Shown: positions 55,667-64,000 of the stretch, one piece after another
Layout: every line of letters begins with the position of its first letter
Numbering within the stretch: position 1 is the stretch's first letter
Assembly: GCF_025717515.1 (NCBI RefSeq)
Contig: NZ_JAJIRN010000007.1
Location: forward strand, 62,001 to 126,000
Reading direction: 5' to 3'
From: Roseateles oligotrophus
GTDB lineage: Bacteria > Pseudomonadota > Gammaproteobacteria > Burkholderiales > Burkholderiaceae_C
DNA: 64,000 nucleotides
The notes under the pieces: generated by a model
The model's input: only the letters and a program-made list of their open reading frames with translations
Database searches by the model: none
What the model was told of the DNA's origin: nothing
Made by a program: the position numbers and the translations under genes

Positions 55667-56968
55667 TCAATCAAGGGTGGATATTGGAGAAATCGAAACC
55701 GCTTGAAGCCTGCGCCGCACCCAAACCAAGGTCGCCGCGAGCCACAGTGCGGTAACGGCAGGTATCCATAAAGTGCTGGCGCTGTCGATCAATTCGAACC
55801 CCAACACCGGTTCCCAGCCAAGGCGTTGGGTCACCCATAGAGTCGCCGCGACCGCTGCGATAGCAGCGACGCCGTTGCGCAAGGCGGCATAGCCACGCGG
55901 CGCGAGCTGCGCAAGCAGCAGCAGCGGCGGCACGACGCCGAGCACAAGCAAGAGCTGCATCGCCTCGATGCCGAGATTGAAGGCCAGCAAGGCCTGCCCA
56001 CGCTGGCTCCAGCTGAGACCAGCACCCGATAGGCTGATCGCAAACGCCAGGCCGTGCAGCAGACCAAAACCGCCCGCCATCAGCAGTTCGCCCTGCTTCA
56101 ACAAAGGCCGCCATGCGTGCGCCGCAGCGACGATGATCGAAGCCGCCACGGCCACCTCGACCCAGGCCGTCGGCAATGCCAGCAAACCCGTGCTACCCAG
56201 CGCCAGGGTGAGCGTATGCCCCACAGTGAAGGCCGTCACCACGGCCGCCAGTTGCTTGACCGCTGGCCAGGGGCGACGCACACCGAGCCAGCGCCCGCCT
56301 GCCGCAGTCAATGGTGCGGCCAGTAGCAGGGTGAGCAAGAACAGCAGATGGTCGATGCCCTCGGCGATATGGCCGGCACCGCGCTTGAACAGGGCGACAA
56401 AGCTGGCCCCGGCGCGCTCGCGGCCAAGCACGACAGGCAGTGAGTTCTGGGCCGGGCCGAACTCGCCCAGCAGCAAGGGCGCTTGGCCAGACTGCCCCGC
56501 TTCAGCAACTTGCCCTGCCGCCCAGTCGTTACGCAAGTAAACCAGTGCGCGGTGCGTGCGCACCTCGTGAGTGATGGCGTCGTACAGCAGCGTGAATGAA
56601 CGGGCGTCGCTGCCGGCGGGCGCACGCAGTTCTATCACGGCCTCCAGCTCTGCTGAGGCATCGTTGCCCACCACTGCCAAGCGCGGTCGCAGCACCTGCC
56701 AGCCTTGTTGACCGGAGCGCGCCCCTATATGGGCCAGCAGGTAGCGCGCCAAGCCATCACTCTGCTGGGCCAGCACCGTGCCGGGGGAGTCGACCAGCGG
56801 CTGGCCGTAGGCAAACTCCAGCCGGTTCAGCGGCAGTTGCAGCGTCAAGGTGACGCCCTGCGCCGTTGAATCGACCCAGAGGCGGCTCTCGGGCATCGGG
56901 TGTGCGGCAGCCAATGCGGCGCACACCCATAGCAGCAAGCCTATGACTTTACGAGCAGCAGCGGCCAC
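55667..56968 (-). CDS. HupE/UreJ-like membrane protein
   Basis: 433 residues from a GTG at 56968 with GGGGGA upstream. A signal peptide (VIGLLLWVCAALAAAHPMPE) and a beta-rich N-terminal extracytoplasmic domain of about 160 residues precede six or seven membrane segments with the HupE marks GAGHIAEGIDHLLFLLTLLL, AFTVGHTLTLAL and GFGLLHGLAFA, whose His/Asp/Glu suggest a metal path. HupE/UreJ relatives are linked with nickel; the role of this long subtype is not known. It overlaps the DUF3500 gene by 20 bp and is its likely partner. Confidence 0.82.
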   Translation of the reverse strand: MAAAARKVIGLLLWVCAALAAAHPMPESRLWVDSTAQGVTLTLQLPLNRLEFAYGQPLVDSPGTVLAQQSDGLARYLLAHIGARSGQQGWQVLRPRLAVVGNDASAELEAVIELRAPAGSDARSFTLLYDAITHEVRTHRALVYLRNDWAAGQVAEAGQSGQAPLLLGEFGPAQNSLPVVLGRERAGASFVALFKRGAGHIAEGIDHLLFLLTLLLAAPLTAAGGRWLGVRRPWPAVKQLAAVVTAFTVGHTLTLALGSTGLLALPTAWVEVAVAASIIVAAAHAWRPLLKQGELLMAGGFGLLHGLAFAISLSGAGLSWSQRGQALLAFNLGIEAMQLLLVLGVVPPLLLLAQLAPRGYAALRNGVAAIAAVAATLWVTQRLGWEPVLGFELIDSASTLWIPAVTALWLAATLVWVRRRLQAVSISPISTLD

Positions 56969-58598
56969 CGTAATCCCCCGTCTTGTCACGCCAGATGGTG
57001 TGGAAGTGGATGTCATTGCTGACGATGATGCCGCGCTGCACAGAGAACTCTATCCATACGCGCGGCCCGTCCACGCGGAAATAGCTGCCCGAGGAGGTCA
57101 CGTTGCCGCCGCCGGCGTAGGCCACATAGGTTTGCGCCAGCGCCGCGTCGCTGAGGTAAGCGCCGAGCAAGTCTTCGCTGTACTCGGATGCCTGGGTGTT
57201 CACATAGGACCGGATCAGCGTCTTGACCTTCTCCTGGTCAGCTGCCGACAAGGCGGTGTAGAGCAGGCCTCGGCCGCTGCTGCCGCTGGGGTAGGACTTC
57301 GGGTAGCTGCCGTCAATGCCGCCCGAACCATTGGCGCCGAACAGCAAGTCGGCATAGGTGCCGCTCAGCAAGGCTCCCGAGTAGGACGTCAACGTCGTGC
57401 CGAGACTGGCCGCTGCTGTGCGCTGGGCCAGCATCGGGTCGTAAGTCGCGCCGTTGATGGTGAACGATGCCTTGGGTTCGACGCCCAAAAACATGGGTGT
57501 CGGCGACTTGACGCTGCCGTTGAAGGCGAGGCTATAGGTCAGGTGGTGACCGGTCAGTTGCAATACCCAATAGCCAGTGGCCGAGGGCGTGCCAAGGAAG
57601 GCGATGTAGTAATTGCCGTTGCCATAGCCGCTGCCACCTCCAATCGATGCCAGGTAGTCGTCCGCCGCTTGCAGGCCTTGCCACAACGTGTTGCCGGTGC
57701 TGCCCAGAGCCGTGTTGATAAGGGCAGCTGCCGATGTCTTCTGCGCCGTGCTGAGGCTGCTCCAAGACACGCCGTTTCGCGCAGCAAAGCTGGCCGGCAG
57801 ATTGGACCAGCGGCGCCCTGCGTCCAGACTCCAGCTTGCCTGCACCTTGGTTTGCTGCGTGCTGCTGAGCGTGGCGTAAAACGCCTGGGCTGCCGTGGTG
57901 ACCACCGCGCTCAGTGCGCCGCTGGAGGTTGAACTGCTGCTGACCGTCAGCGTGGCGGCATTGCTCGTGGCCGAGCCGGCCGAGTTGCTGACCGTGACGG
58001 TGTACGGCCCTGCATGGCCTGCTGCAACGCTGGAATTGGTGTAGGTGCTGGCCGTGGCATTGGCAATCGCGCTGCCGTTGAGTGCCCACTGATAGCTCAG
58101 TGGCGCCGTGCCCGAGGCCGCCACGCTGAAGCTGGCGCCGCCGCCAAGCACCACCGTCTGGGAAACCGGCTGGGTGGTGATGGAAGGTGTGGTGGCGGTG
58201 CTGGCGGAGGTCACCGTCAAGGTGGCGGCCGAACTGGTCACACTGCCCGCCGAGTTGCTGACGACCACGTCATAGCTGCCCGCATCGGCCGTGCTCGCCG
58301 ATGCCAGACTCAGGCTCGCCGCCGTCGCCCCGCCGATGGCACTGCCGCCCTTGCGCCATTGATAGGCCAGGGTGGCCGTGCCGGCTGCGGTGACCGAGAA
58401 GTTGACCGCCGCGCCCGCTTCAACCGTCAGCGATGCGGGCTGGGTGCTGATGCTGGGCGCCGTGTCGGCGTCGGCTGTCGTGCTTGCGCCGCCGCTGCCT
58501 CCACCACATGCGACCAGCGCGCTGACAAACACGGCGAGCAGCAAAGGCCAGCATCTCGCCAGGGGTCGGGGTACTTTTATCGAGACGGGAGAAAACAT
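56949..58598 (-). CDS. DUF3500 lipoprotein with two Ig-like domains
   Basis: 549 residues from the ATG at 58598, the start that puts the lipobox SALVAC near residue 31. Two Ig-like beta domains follow (SISTQPASLTVEAGAAVNFS with YQWRKGGSAIGG, and SITTQPVSQTVVLGGGASFS with YQWALNGSAIAN), each ending VVSNSAGS or TVSNSAGS and a Ser/Thr linker. The C-terminal half (from about 215) is DUF3500: NGNYYIAFLGTP, WVLQLTGHHLTYSLAF and GPRVWIEFSVQRGIIV. It is probably a surface-exposed lipoprotein paired with the HupE-like gene; function unknown. Confidence 0.85.
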   Translation of the reverse strand: MFSPVSIKVPRPLARCWPLLLAVFVSALVACGGGSGGASTTADADTAPSISTQPASLTVEAGAAVNFSVTAAGTATLAYQWRKGGSAIGGATAASLSLASASTADAGSYDVVVSNSAGSVTSSAATLTVTSASTATTPSITTQPVSQTVVLGGGASFSVAASGTAPLSYQWALNGSAIANATASTYTNSSVAAGHAGPYTVTVSNSAGSATSNAATLTVSSSSTSSGALSAVVTTAAQAFYATLSSTQQTKVQASWSLDAGRRWSNLPASFAARNGVSWSSLSTAQKTSAAALINTALGSTGNTLWQGLQAADDYLASIGGGSGYGNGNYYIAFLGTPSATGYWVLQLTGHHLTYSLAFNGSVKSPTPMFLGVEPKASFTINGATYDPMLAQRTAAASLGTTLTSYSGALLSGTYADLLFGANGSGGIDGSYPKSYPSGSSGRGLLYTALSAADQEKVKTLIRSYVNTQASEYSEDLLGAYLSDAALAQTYVAYAGGGNVTSSGSYFRVDGPRVWIEFSVQRGIIVSNDIHFHTIWRDKTGDYGGRCCS

Positions 58599-58699
58599 GG
58601 TGGACTCACTGACAACAAAGCGACCGCCGGATGGTGGTCGTGATGGATATACGCTCATCTCAACGGACTCGAAGAGTTGAGCAGTCTGAAACTGAGCCA

Positions 58700-59383
58700 T
58701 CAATCGATGAAACGCAAGCCGGCCTGGATAAGTGGCACGCGCATCTCGTACATGTCCAGCCCGAGCAAGCCGGCGGCCAACTTGTCGCGCTTGCTGCTCT
58801 CAAGCGCTTCACGTGCAGTCGCCGCTTCCAGCGTCTTGGTGGCCAGCGCGGCGGGAACGCAGACCACCCCGTCGTCGTCGGCGACGATCACATCACCGGG
58901 GTTCACCAGCATGCCGGCGCAGACCACCGGAATGTTGACCGATCCAAGCGTCGCCTTGATCGTGCCCTTGGAGGAGATGGCCTTGCTCCAGACCGGGAAG
59001 CCCATCTCGGTCAGCGTCTTCACATCGCGAACGCCGGCGTCGATGATCAGCGCGCGGGCGCCACGGGCCATGAAAGAGGTCGCCAACAGATCGCCGAAAT
59101 AGCCGTCCGAGCATTCGGAGGTGATCGCCGCGACGACGATGTCGCCCTCTTTGATCTGCTCGGCCGCGACATGCATCATCCAGTTGTCCCCCGGATGCAG
59201 CAGCACCGTGACCACGGTGCCGGAGACTTGGGCGCCGGCATAGATGGGCCGCATATAGGGCTTCAGCAGGCCGACACGCCCCATGGCCTCGTGGACCGTG
59301 GCCGAGCCGAGCTTGGCCAGCGCATCGGCGCTGCTGCGTTCTGCTCTGACGATATTGCGATAGACCACGCCGAGTTCGTACAT
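58700..59383 (-). CDS. ligK: 4-carboxy-4-hydroxy-2-oxoadipate aldolase (LigK/GalC type)
   Basis: The divalent-metal class II aldolase splits 4-carboxy-4-hydroxy-2-oxoadipate into pyruvate and oxaloacetate, ending gallate/protocatechuate 4,5-cleavage. 227 residues, AAGGA before the ATG. RraA-like fold with [39 protein letters not shown] and the metal/substrate motif IDAGVRD with Arg119-Asp120. The start is 1 bp behind the ligJ stop, so they are coupled. It also fits 4-hydroxy-4-methyl-2-oxoglutarate aldolase activity. Confidence 0.92.
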   Translation of the reverse strand: MYELGVVYRNIVRAERSSADALAKLGSATVHEAMGRVGLLKPYMRPIYAGAQVSGTVVTVLLHPGDNWMMHVAAEQIKEGDIVVAAITSECSDGYFGDLLATSFMARGARALIIDAGVRDVKTLTEMGFPVWSKAISSKGTIKATLGSVNIPVVCAGMLVNPGDVIVADDDGVVCVPAALATKTLEAATAREALESSKRDKLAAGLLGLDMYEMRVPLIQAGLRFID

Positions 59384-59384
59384 C

Positions 59385-60413
59385 TCAAAGTCCTTTCTTT
59401 TTCAGTGCCGCGTCCAAGCGTGGGAAGACGCGGCGTGCATTGCCCTCGAACACCAACTGGCGCTCCGCATCCGTCAGGTTGGCCGTGGCCTCGACATAAC
59501 GCCGGGTGTCGTCGTAGTAATGGCCGGTTTCGGGGTCGATGCCGCGCACGGCGCCGATCATCTCGCTGGCGAACAGGATGTTTTTGACCGGAATCACCTG
59601 GGTCAGCAGGTCGATGCCGGGTTGGTGGTAGACACAGGTGTCAAAGAAGATGTTGTTGAGCAGATGCTCTTGCAGCAGCGGCTTCTTCATCTCCTGCGCC
59701 AGACCGCGAAAGCGCCCCCAGTGGTAGGGCACGGCGCCGCCGCCGTGCGGGATCAGGAACTTCAAGCTTGGGAAATCCTTGAACAGATCGCTGGTCAGGC
59801 ATTGCATGAAGGCCGTCGTGTCGGCATTCAGGTAATGCGCGCCGGTGGTGTGGAAACAGGCATTGCAGCTGGTCGAGACATGGATCATCGCGGGGATGTC
59901 GTACTCGACCATTTTTTCGTAGATCGGGTACCAGTGGCGGTCGCTCAGCGGCGGGCTGCTCCAGTGGCCGCCGGACGGGTCGGGGTTCAAATTGATGCCG
60001 ACATTGCCGTACTGCTCAACGCATTTGACCAGTTCGGGGATGCAAGTCGCCGGGTCGACGCCGGGCGACTGCGGCAGCATGGCGGCCGGGATGAAATGGT
60101 CGGGAAACAGCTCAGCGACGCGCAAGCACAACTCGTTGCAAATCGCCGCCCAGGTGCTTGACGTCTGGAAGTCGCCGATGTGGTGGGCCATGAAGCTGGC
60201 GCGCGGGCTGAAGATGGTCAAGTCGGAGCCGCGTTGCTGCATCAGCTTGAGCTGGTTGTTAGCGATCGACTCGCGCAGCTCGTCGTCGCTGATTTTCAGC
60301 GAGCTGGCCTTGGGAGCCTGATCCTGATTCTTGAGGCAGGCGATCTGCAGATCGCGCCAGGCACCCAGGGCCGGCGGGGCGGTGGTGTAGTGGCCGTGTA
60401 CGTCGATGATCAT
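59385..60413 (-). CDS. ligJ: 4-oxalomesaconate hydratase (LigJ type, amidohydrolase fold)
   Basis: The enzyme hydrates 4-oxalomesaconate to 4-carboxy-4-hydroxy-2-oxoadipate. 342 residues. The zinc site is visible as His6 and His8 (DVHGH), His178 (MIHVSTSC) and Glu284 (FASEMIGA), the same positions as described for Sphingobium LigJ; His223 ([15 protein letters not shown]) is also conserved. It is the LigJ rather than the GalB (PIG-L-like) kind of hydratase. The gene lies between the porin and ligK with a 1-bp gap to ligK. Confidence 0.92.
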   Translation of the reverse strand: MIIDVHGHYTTAPPALGAWRDLQIACLKNQDQAPKASSLKISDDELRESIANNQLKLMQQRGSDLTIFSPRASFMAHHIGDFQTSSTWAAICNELCLRVAELFPDHFIPAAMLPQSPGVDPATCIPELVKCVEQYGNVGINLNPDPSGGHWSSPPLSDRHWYPIYEKMVEYDIPAMIHVSTSCNACFHTTGAHYLNADTTAFMQCLTSDLFKDFPSLKFLIPHGGGAVPYHWGRFRGLAQEMKKPLLQEHLLNNIFFDTCVYHQPGIDLLTQVIPVKNILFASEMIGAVRGIDPETGHYYDDTRRYVEATANLTDAERQLVFEGNARRVFPRLDAALKKKGL

Positions 60414-60437
60414 TTCGGAGGTCCTTGTTGCTTGAAA

Positions 60438-60470
60438 GGGCCTGCCAGGCCATCAATGTCCGGCAGGCCC
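60438..60470 (-). terminator. Hairpin between porin and ligJ
   Basis: A 9-bp stem (GGGCCTGCC / GGCAGGCCC) with a 15-nt loop directly after the porin stop on the minus strand. The T-tract is weak, so it may attenuate or protect the mRNA end rather than fully stop transcription. Confidence 0.6.
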
Positions 60471-60477
60471 GTCACGG

Positions 60478-61578
60478 TCAGAAGCTGTGGCGAATGCCGG
60501 CGCCAAGACCGGTCTGCGAATTGCCGGCTGCCGGACCGCTGCCCGCCGCTGCATTGCTGACCGACAAGGCCAGGGTGCCGTCGTTCGCCATCTGGCCGGC
60601 GGTCGCGTACAGCGCCGTGCGTTTGGACAGGCTGTAGGTGGCGCGCAGCGCATACAAAGTCGCCTGGTTGGGGCTGTTCTTGTAGTCCAGCTTGAAGACC
60701 TGGCCGTCGATGACCAGTTGCTGGTTGACCGTGTAGGAGGCGCCCAGATACCAGAGGTCGCTGCGCGGGGTGGTGAGGCTGGCATCGTTGTCGCGCGAGA
60801 TCAGGCCGGCGCCGAGCTTGAGATCGGCCATCGGTTTGATCCAACCGGTCACGGTCGAGCGACGGTCCTTCATTGCGCTGCGGGTCAGGCCGGCAAAGGC
60901 GCCCGCGCCACCGCTGATCTCGTCGATCGCTGCGGTCAGGCCCCAGTTGCCGCCGTCATACTTGGCCAGCAGCGACCATTGGCGGCAGGCGCTGGTATCG
61001 GCGGCGTTCTCGCCCGCGCAATTGGTGCCCGCAGGGCTTGGGCCGGCGTTGACGGCATCGCGGCCGAAGCTGTAGGTGGCGCCGGCGGTGAAAGCGCCGA
61101 AAGTGCCGCGATAGGCGAGCACATTGTCAACGCGTGAATTGGGCAGATAGCTGTCCAGCGAGCCGGAGCCGAACATGGCGGGGCCGAGGATGTCGGCGTC
61201 GAGCTGCGACCAGAACAGCATCGAGTATTGGCGGCCCGCCGTTACGCTGCCCCAGGGCCCAGTAAGACCTACGAAGGCCTGCCGCCCAAAGGTCCGACCG
61301 CCTTGGTTGAGGGTGCCGGCGTCGACGCCGAAACCCTGCTCCAGAGTGAACACGGCCTTCAAGCCGTCGCCGAGATCCTCGCTGCCGCGAAAACCCAACC
61401 GCGACGGCGCCGAGCCGCCGGTCAGGCCGGGCATGCGGGTGATGCCGCTGCCCGTCGCTCCGACATTGCCGAGGTGTTCGACGGACGCGTCGATCAGGCC
61501 GTAGATGGTGACGCTCTGGGCTTGCGCGGCGCCGCCGGTCAGACCCAGCAGGGCCAGGGTGTAGAGGGATTTTTTCAT
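60478..61578 (-). CDS. Gram-negative trimeric porin
   Basis: 366 residues, AGGAGA before the ATG. Signal peptide MKKSLYTLALLGLTGGAAQA, then QSVTIYGLIDASVEHLG and RLGFRGSEDLGDGLKAVFTL, typical of Burkholderiales porins (Gram-neg_porin), with a C-terminal GLGAGIRHSF ending in Phe. It lies inside the gallate block, so it may admit gallate or gallate esters across the outer membrane; this is context only. Confidence 0.92.
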   Translation of the reverse strand: MKKSLYTLALLGLTGGAAQAQSVTIYGLIDASVEHLGNVGATGSGITRMPGLTGGSAPSRLGFRGSEDLGDGLKAVFTLEQGFGVDAGTLNQGGRTFGRQAFVGLTGPWGSVTAGRQYSMLFWSQLDADILGPAMFGSGSLDSYLPNSRVDNVLAYRGTFGAFTAGATYSFGRDAVNAGPSPAGTNCAGENAADTSACRQWSLLAKYDGGNWGLTAAIDEISGGAGAFAGLTRSAMKDRRSTVTGWIKPMADLKLGAGLISRDNDASLTTPRSDLWYLGASYTVNQQLVIDGQVFKLDYKNSPNQATLYALRATYSLSKRTALYATAGQMANDGTLALSVSNAAAGSGPAAGNSQTGLGAGIRHSF

Positions 61579-61625
61579 CGGGTTGTCTCCTGTTTTAATA
61601 TCAAGTGGTGAAGGGGGATTCGTGC

Positions 61626-62924
61626 TTATGTCGCGGATTTCTCGGGCTGATTCCAGTCCAGCGGGCCGGCATCCTTGCCGGCGACCGAGTACAGAGCCTT
61701 GGTGTTGCGACTGCGCTGGAAGACCTCCAAGGACTCGCCGCGCATCGCCGCGTAGATGTGCAGGTTGGAGACGCCGATGACGGCGCCCAGCTTCTCCAGC
61801 ATGAAGAAGATCACGCCGTAATGAATCAGGCCGCGCCAGTCGCGGTTGCGCACCAGCGCACGCTCATCAACGGTCAGCCCGGCCTGCTCGAAGGCCAACT
61901 CCTGATCGGCCAAGAAGGCGGCGCGCACAGCGGGCTTGACCAGACCATGCAGAAATTGATTCAGCCGGTAGGCCTTGACGCTGCGTGCCAGCGTGAAAGG
62001 ATGGGTTCCTTCCAGCGCCTCGGCACCCGCCAGCTGTGCCGCCATCTGCGCGCGGTGGCGTTGCAGCACGGCGGGCGGCAGCGCCTGTTCGACCGGTTCG
62101 TAGATCGCTGCAGCAATGCCGGTCATCGACGGCAAGTAGTAGGCGCGGTGCTGGCACCGCACCTGCGCCGCCAGCGCGCCGCGCATCACCAACCACATGA
62201 TGACTTCGGCGCCCTCCAGGCCCCCCAGCGCGGCGTACTCGGCATGGCTGATATCGGCCAGCGACTCGGGGTCGGACTCGAACAGATCGAGAAAGCGCGC
62301 ATCCCACTCTGGGTTGTTGAAGCCGGCGCGCTCGCCATGCACCTGGTGCGAGAGTCCGCCGGTGGCGACGATGGCGACCTTCAAGTCCTCGGGATAGCTC
62401 TCGATCGCGCGGCGCAGCGCTTGGCCGAGCTTGTAGCAGCGCCGGGCGCTAGGGATGGGAAACTGCAGCACGCCCATTTGCAGTGGCACCAGTTGCACCG
62501 GCCAGTCCGGCTCGTGCGGACACATCACGGAAAGTGGCGAGAAACAGCCGTGATCCAGCCCGCGGTCCTGAAAGAAGGACATGTCGAATTCTTCGCTCAT
62601 CAGCGACTGCCCGATATGGGCGGCCAGCGCCGGATGCCCCTGGATGGGCGGCAGATCTCGCGCGCCGCCGCCCTCGTCGGCGACCGCCCATTGCTCGCCC
62701 ACGCCCAGCGTGAAGGCCGAGTAATGATCAAAGAAAAAGGAGGTGACGTGGTCGTTGTAGATCAGCAGCAGCACATCGGGTTTGCGTTCCGCGATCCAGG
62801 CTTGTACCGGCTCGAAGGCCTCGAAGATGGGGGCCCAGACCGGGTCGTTGCGCTTGTCGCGGTCAAAGGCGAAGCCAATGGTCGGCGTGTGGGAGGCGGC
62901 AATGCCGCCAATGATTTGTGCCAT
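61626..62924 (-). CDS. desB: Gallate dioxygenase (DesB/GalA type)
   Basis: The Fe(II) extradiol dioxygenase opens gallate to 4-oxalomesaconate. 432 residues: an N-terminal LigB-type domain (about 1-280) fused to a C-terminal LigA-type domain (about 285-400, HPFTLARSVKAYRLNQFLHG and DWRGLIHYGVIFFMLEKLGA). The fused layout marks gallate dioxygenase rather than two-subunit protocatechuate 4,5-dioxygenase. Iron ligands His12 (ASHTPT) and His59 (YNDHV) and Glu240 (GAEVIMW), plus His125 and His193 (GGLSHQVHG), fall where DesB has them. The ATG at 62924 lacks a clear ribosome binding site. A protocatechuate activity cannot be excluded. Confidence 0.9.
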   Translation of the reverse strand: MAQIIGGIAASHTPTIGFAFDRDKRNDPVWAPIFEAFEPVQAWIAERKPDVLLLIYNDHVTSFFFDHYSAFTLGVGEQWAVADEGGGARDLPPIQGHPALAAHIGQSLMSEEFDMSFFQDRGLDHGCFSPLSVMCPHEPDWPVQLVPLQMGVLQFPIPSARRCYKLGQALRRAIESYPEDLKVAIVATGGLSHQVHGERAGFNNPEWDARFLDLFESDPESLADISHAEYAALGGLEGAEVIMWLVMRGALAAQVRCQHRAYYLPSMTGIAAAIYEPVEQALPPAVLQRHRAQMAAQLAGAEALEGTHPFTLARSVKAYRLNQFLHGLVKPAVRAAFLADQELAFEQAGLTVDERALVRNRDWRGLIHYGVIFFMLEKLGAVIGVSNLHIYAAMRGESLEVFQRSRNTKALYSVAGKDAGPLDWNQPEKSAT

Positions 62925-62991
62925 GGTGGTGAGCTGAGGTAAAGCTTTAAACCAGCGGCTAGTACGAGACTGCTGCTGGGACTTCTATCGC

Positions 62992-64000
62992 TTATGGGTT
63001 GGCGTCCAATTTCGCCTTGATCCAGGCAAAAGCTTCCTGCACGTCGTAGTTGCCGCTGTGCCCAACCAGATATGGGAGCTTGAAGCTCAGGTCCTTGACG
63101 GAGGCGTCGCTCTTGATCGCGTAATAGAGCAGCGTTTGCATCGCGAACGCCGTGTCGCGGTCGACCATGCCGTGGCGCACATACCAGTAAGGCGCGCTAT
63201 CGGCCGCCGTGTTCAGGTAGGCCAGCGGGTTGATCAGCTTGATCTGCTTGCCCAAGGTAGTGGAGCTCAGTGCCATGTACTGCGCGAAGCTCAGGCCGGT
63301 GTCGTCGGTGCCCGAGCCGTCGCCCAGTGCGGCGTTGTTGTTCCAGCTCCACTCGGAGTAGTTGGCGTAGCGCATGTCCGCCGGCCCGAACAGATTGGTC
63401 TCGCCGCTGATGTTCCAGATGCCAGTTGTAGCGTTCTTGTTGCCGGTGACGCCGACGGGGTCGAAGGCCACGGCGGTCTTCAGCGCCTGGTTGGCCGCCA
63501 CATAGTTGACGAATTTGGCGTAGTCGATGCCGGCGACCGTCGCCGTCGTGCTTGAGCCGCTGAGCGTCAGCCAGTCATTGACGAGCGTGGTCGTGGTCGT
63601 CCCGCCGGGCCCGCCGCGCGTGGTGACGAAGTTGCCGCCGATTGCCGGCACGGTCGTGCCCTTGGCGATCTGACGCTCGATCTCTTGTTTGACGAAGGCT
63701 TGAGTGGCGTCTCGCAGGCCTTGTGCGGTCAGCGCCGAACCGTCGTCGGCCTTCAGGTTCAGGCTGCTGACGTAGGCGGCGAACTTGGCCGCGATCGCGG
63801 TCGAGGCAGCAGGCTGCTGGCCGGCCGAGTAGACCACGCCGCCCAGCGCACCGGTGTTCTTGTCGGATCGCACGGCGCTGTACTCGAACTCGTAGCCGAT
63901 GTCCGCGTTGCCAAGGTTGTTGATCGGGCAGTAGGCGACGGCGGCAAACACATCGTCCTTGATCGTGCTGGTGGCTGCCGCGCCGCTGCCGGTGATGCCG
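62992..64000 (-). CDS. Subtype-B tannase (tannin acyl hydrolase), 5' part outside window
   Basis: The frame ends at 62992 and stays open to the window edge (about 336 codons seen). The start of the visible part GITGSGAAATSTIKDDVFAA and then VAYCPINNLGNADIGYEFEY fit bacterial (Lactobacillus-type) tannases, and the C-terminus has the Asp and His region RHGMVDRDTAFAMQT and LVGHSGNYDVQEAFAWIK. The Gly-x-Ser-x-Gly nucleophile would lie outside. The enzyme frees gallate from gallotannins and gallate esters, feeding the dioxygenase encoded next. It lies 67 bp before the dioxygenase gene. Confidence 0.85.
   Translation of the reverse strand, partial: GITGSGAAATSTIKDDVFAAVAYCPINNLGNADIGYEFEYSAVRSDKNTGALGGVVYSAGQQPAASTAIAAKFAAYVSSLNLKADDGSALTAQGLRDATQAFVKQEIERQIAKGTTVPAIGGNFVTTRGGPGGTTTTTLVNDWLTLSGSSTTATVAGIDYAKFVNYVAANQALKTAVAFDPVGVTGNKNATTGIWNISGETNLFGPADMRYANYSEWSWNNNAALGDGSGTDDTGLSFAQYMALSSTTLGKQIKLINPLAYLNTAADSAPYWYVRHGMVDRDTAFAMQTLLYYAIKSDASVKDLSFKLPYLVGHSGNYDVQEAFAWIKAKLDANP

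Overview
The window reads as chromosome of a betaproteobacterium of the Burkholderiales (Roseateles/Paucibacter/Rubrivivax-like), judging from high GC, the gene order metK - two lipid A-type acyltransferases - dapF - DUF484 - xerC, an SAH riboswitch in front of ahcY, a Burkholderiales-type trimeric porin, and several PEP-CTERM (exosortase-sorted) proteins. This placement is inference from gene content; there is no rRNA or tRNA gene here.

Region 1-31.5 kb is mostly housekeeping: a truncated CCA-adding enzyme, a PEP-CTERM protein, a GST, an NDUFA9-like SDR overlapping a soluble lytic transglycosylase, two separate 5-formyl-THF cyclo-ligases, a LysR regulator, TfoX-like protein, prolidase, OmpW, the riboswitch-led ahcY-tlyA-metF operon (SAH/one-carbon cycle), a YcaQ-type DNA glycosylase, a degenerate receiver-CheX fusion with a CheY, metK, two acyltransferases, dapF-DUF484-xerC, an unrecognised beta-barrel protein, rlmI, a PEP-CTERM trypsin-like protease, an Lrp regulator next to glmS, and a cupin and a small methyltransferase. 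The 3' end of xerC is the most unusual place: two nearly identical 140-bp units each repeat the last 54 bp of xerC, and a third, diverged xerC tail follows and overlaps the next gene's ATG.

Region 32.1-50.8 kb is a one-strand L-arabinose/arabinan utilisation block: TonB-dependent receptor, cytoplasmic GH43, L-arabinonate dehydratase, 2-ketoglutarate semialdehyde dehydrogenase, exported GH51, lipoprotein GH43, exported GH127, a YtfQ/YtfR/YtfT/YjfF-type furanose ABC importer, and a further exported GH43. Together these would take up arabino-oligosaccharides, release L-arabinose and oxidise it by the non-phosphorylating route to 2-ketoglutarate; the sugar dehydrogenase, lactonase and 2-keto-3-deoxyarabonate dehydratase are not in the window.

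Region 50.8-55.7 kb is a loosely packed accessory patch: a PEP-CTERM serine hydrolase broken by an in-frame TAA, DUF1203, two GNAT acetyltransferases, a VOC protein, a possible 31-residue coupled small protein, and two stretches of about 600 bp without a recognisable gene.

Region 55.7-64 kb (minus strand) is a tannin/gallate block: a truncated subtype-B tannase, a DesB/GalA-type gallate dioxygenase, a porin, LigJ-type 4-oxalomesaconate hydratase and LigK/GalC-type 4-carboxy-4-hydroxy-2-oxoadipate aldolase, followed by a DUF3500 lipoprotein with Ig-like domains and a HupE/UreJ-like membrane protein. This would convert gallate esters to pyruvate and oxaloacetate.
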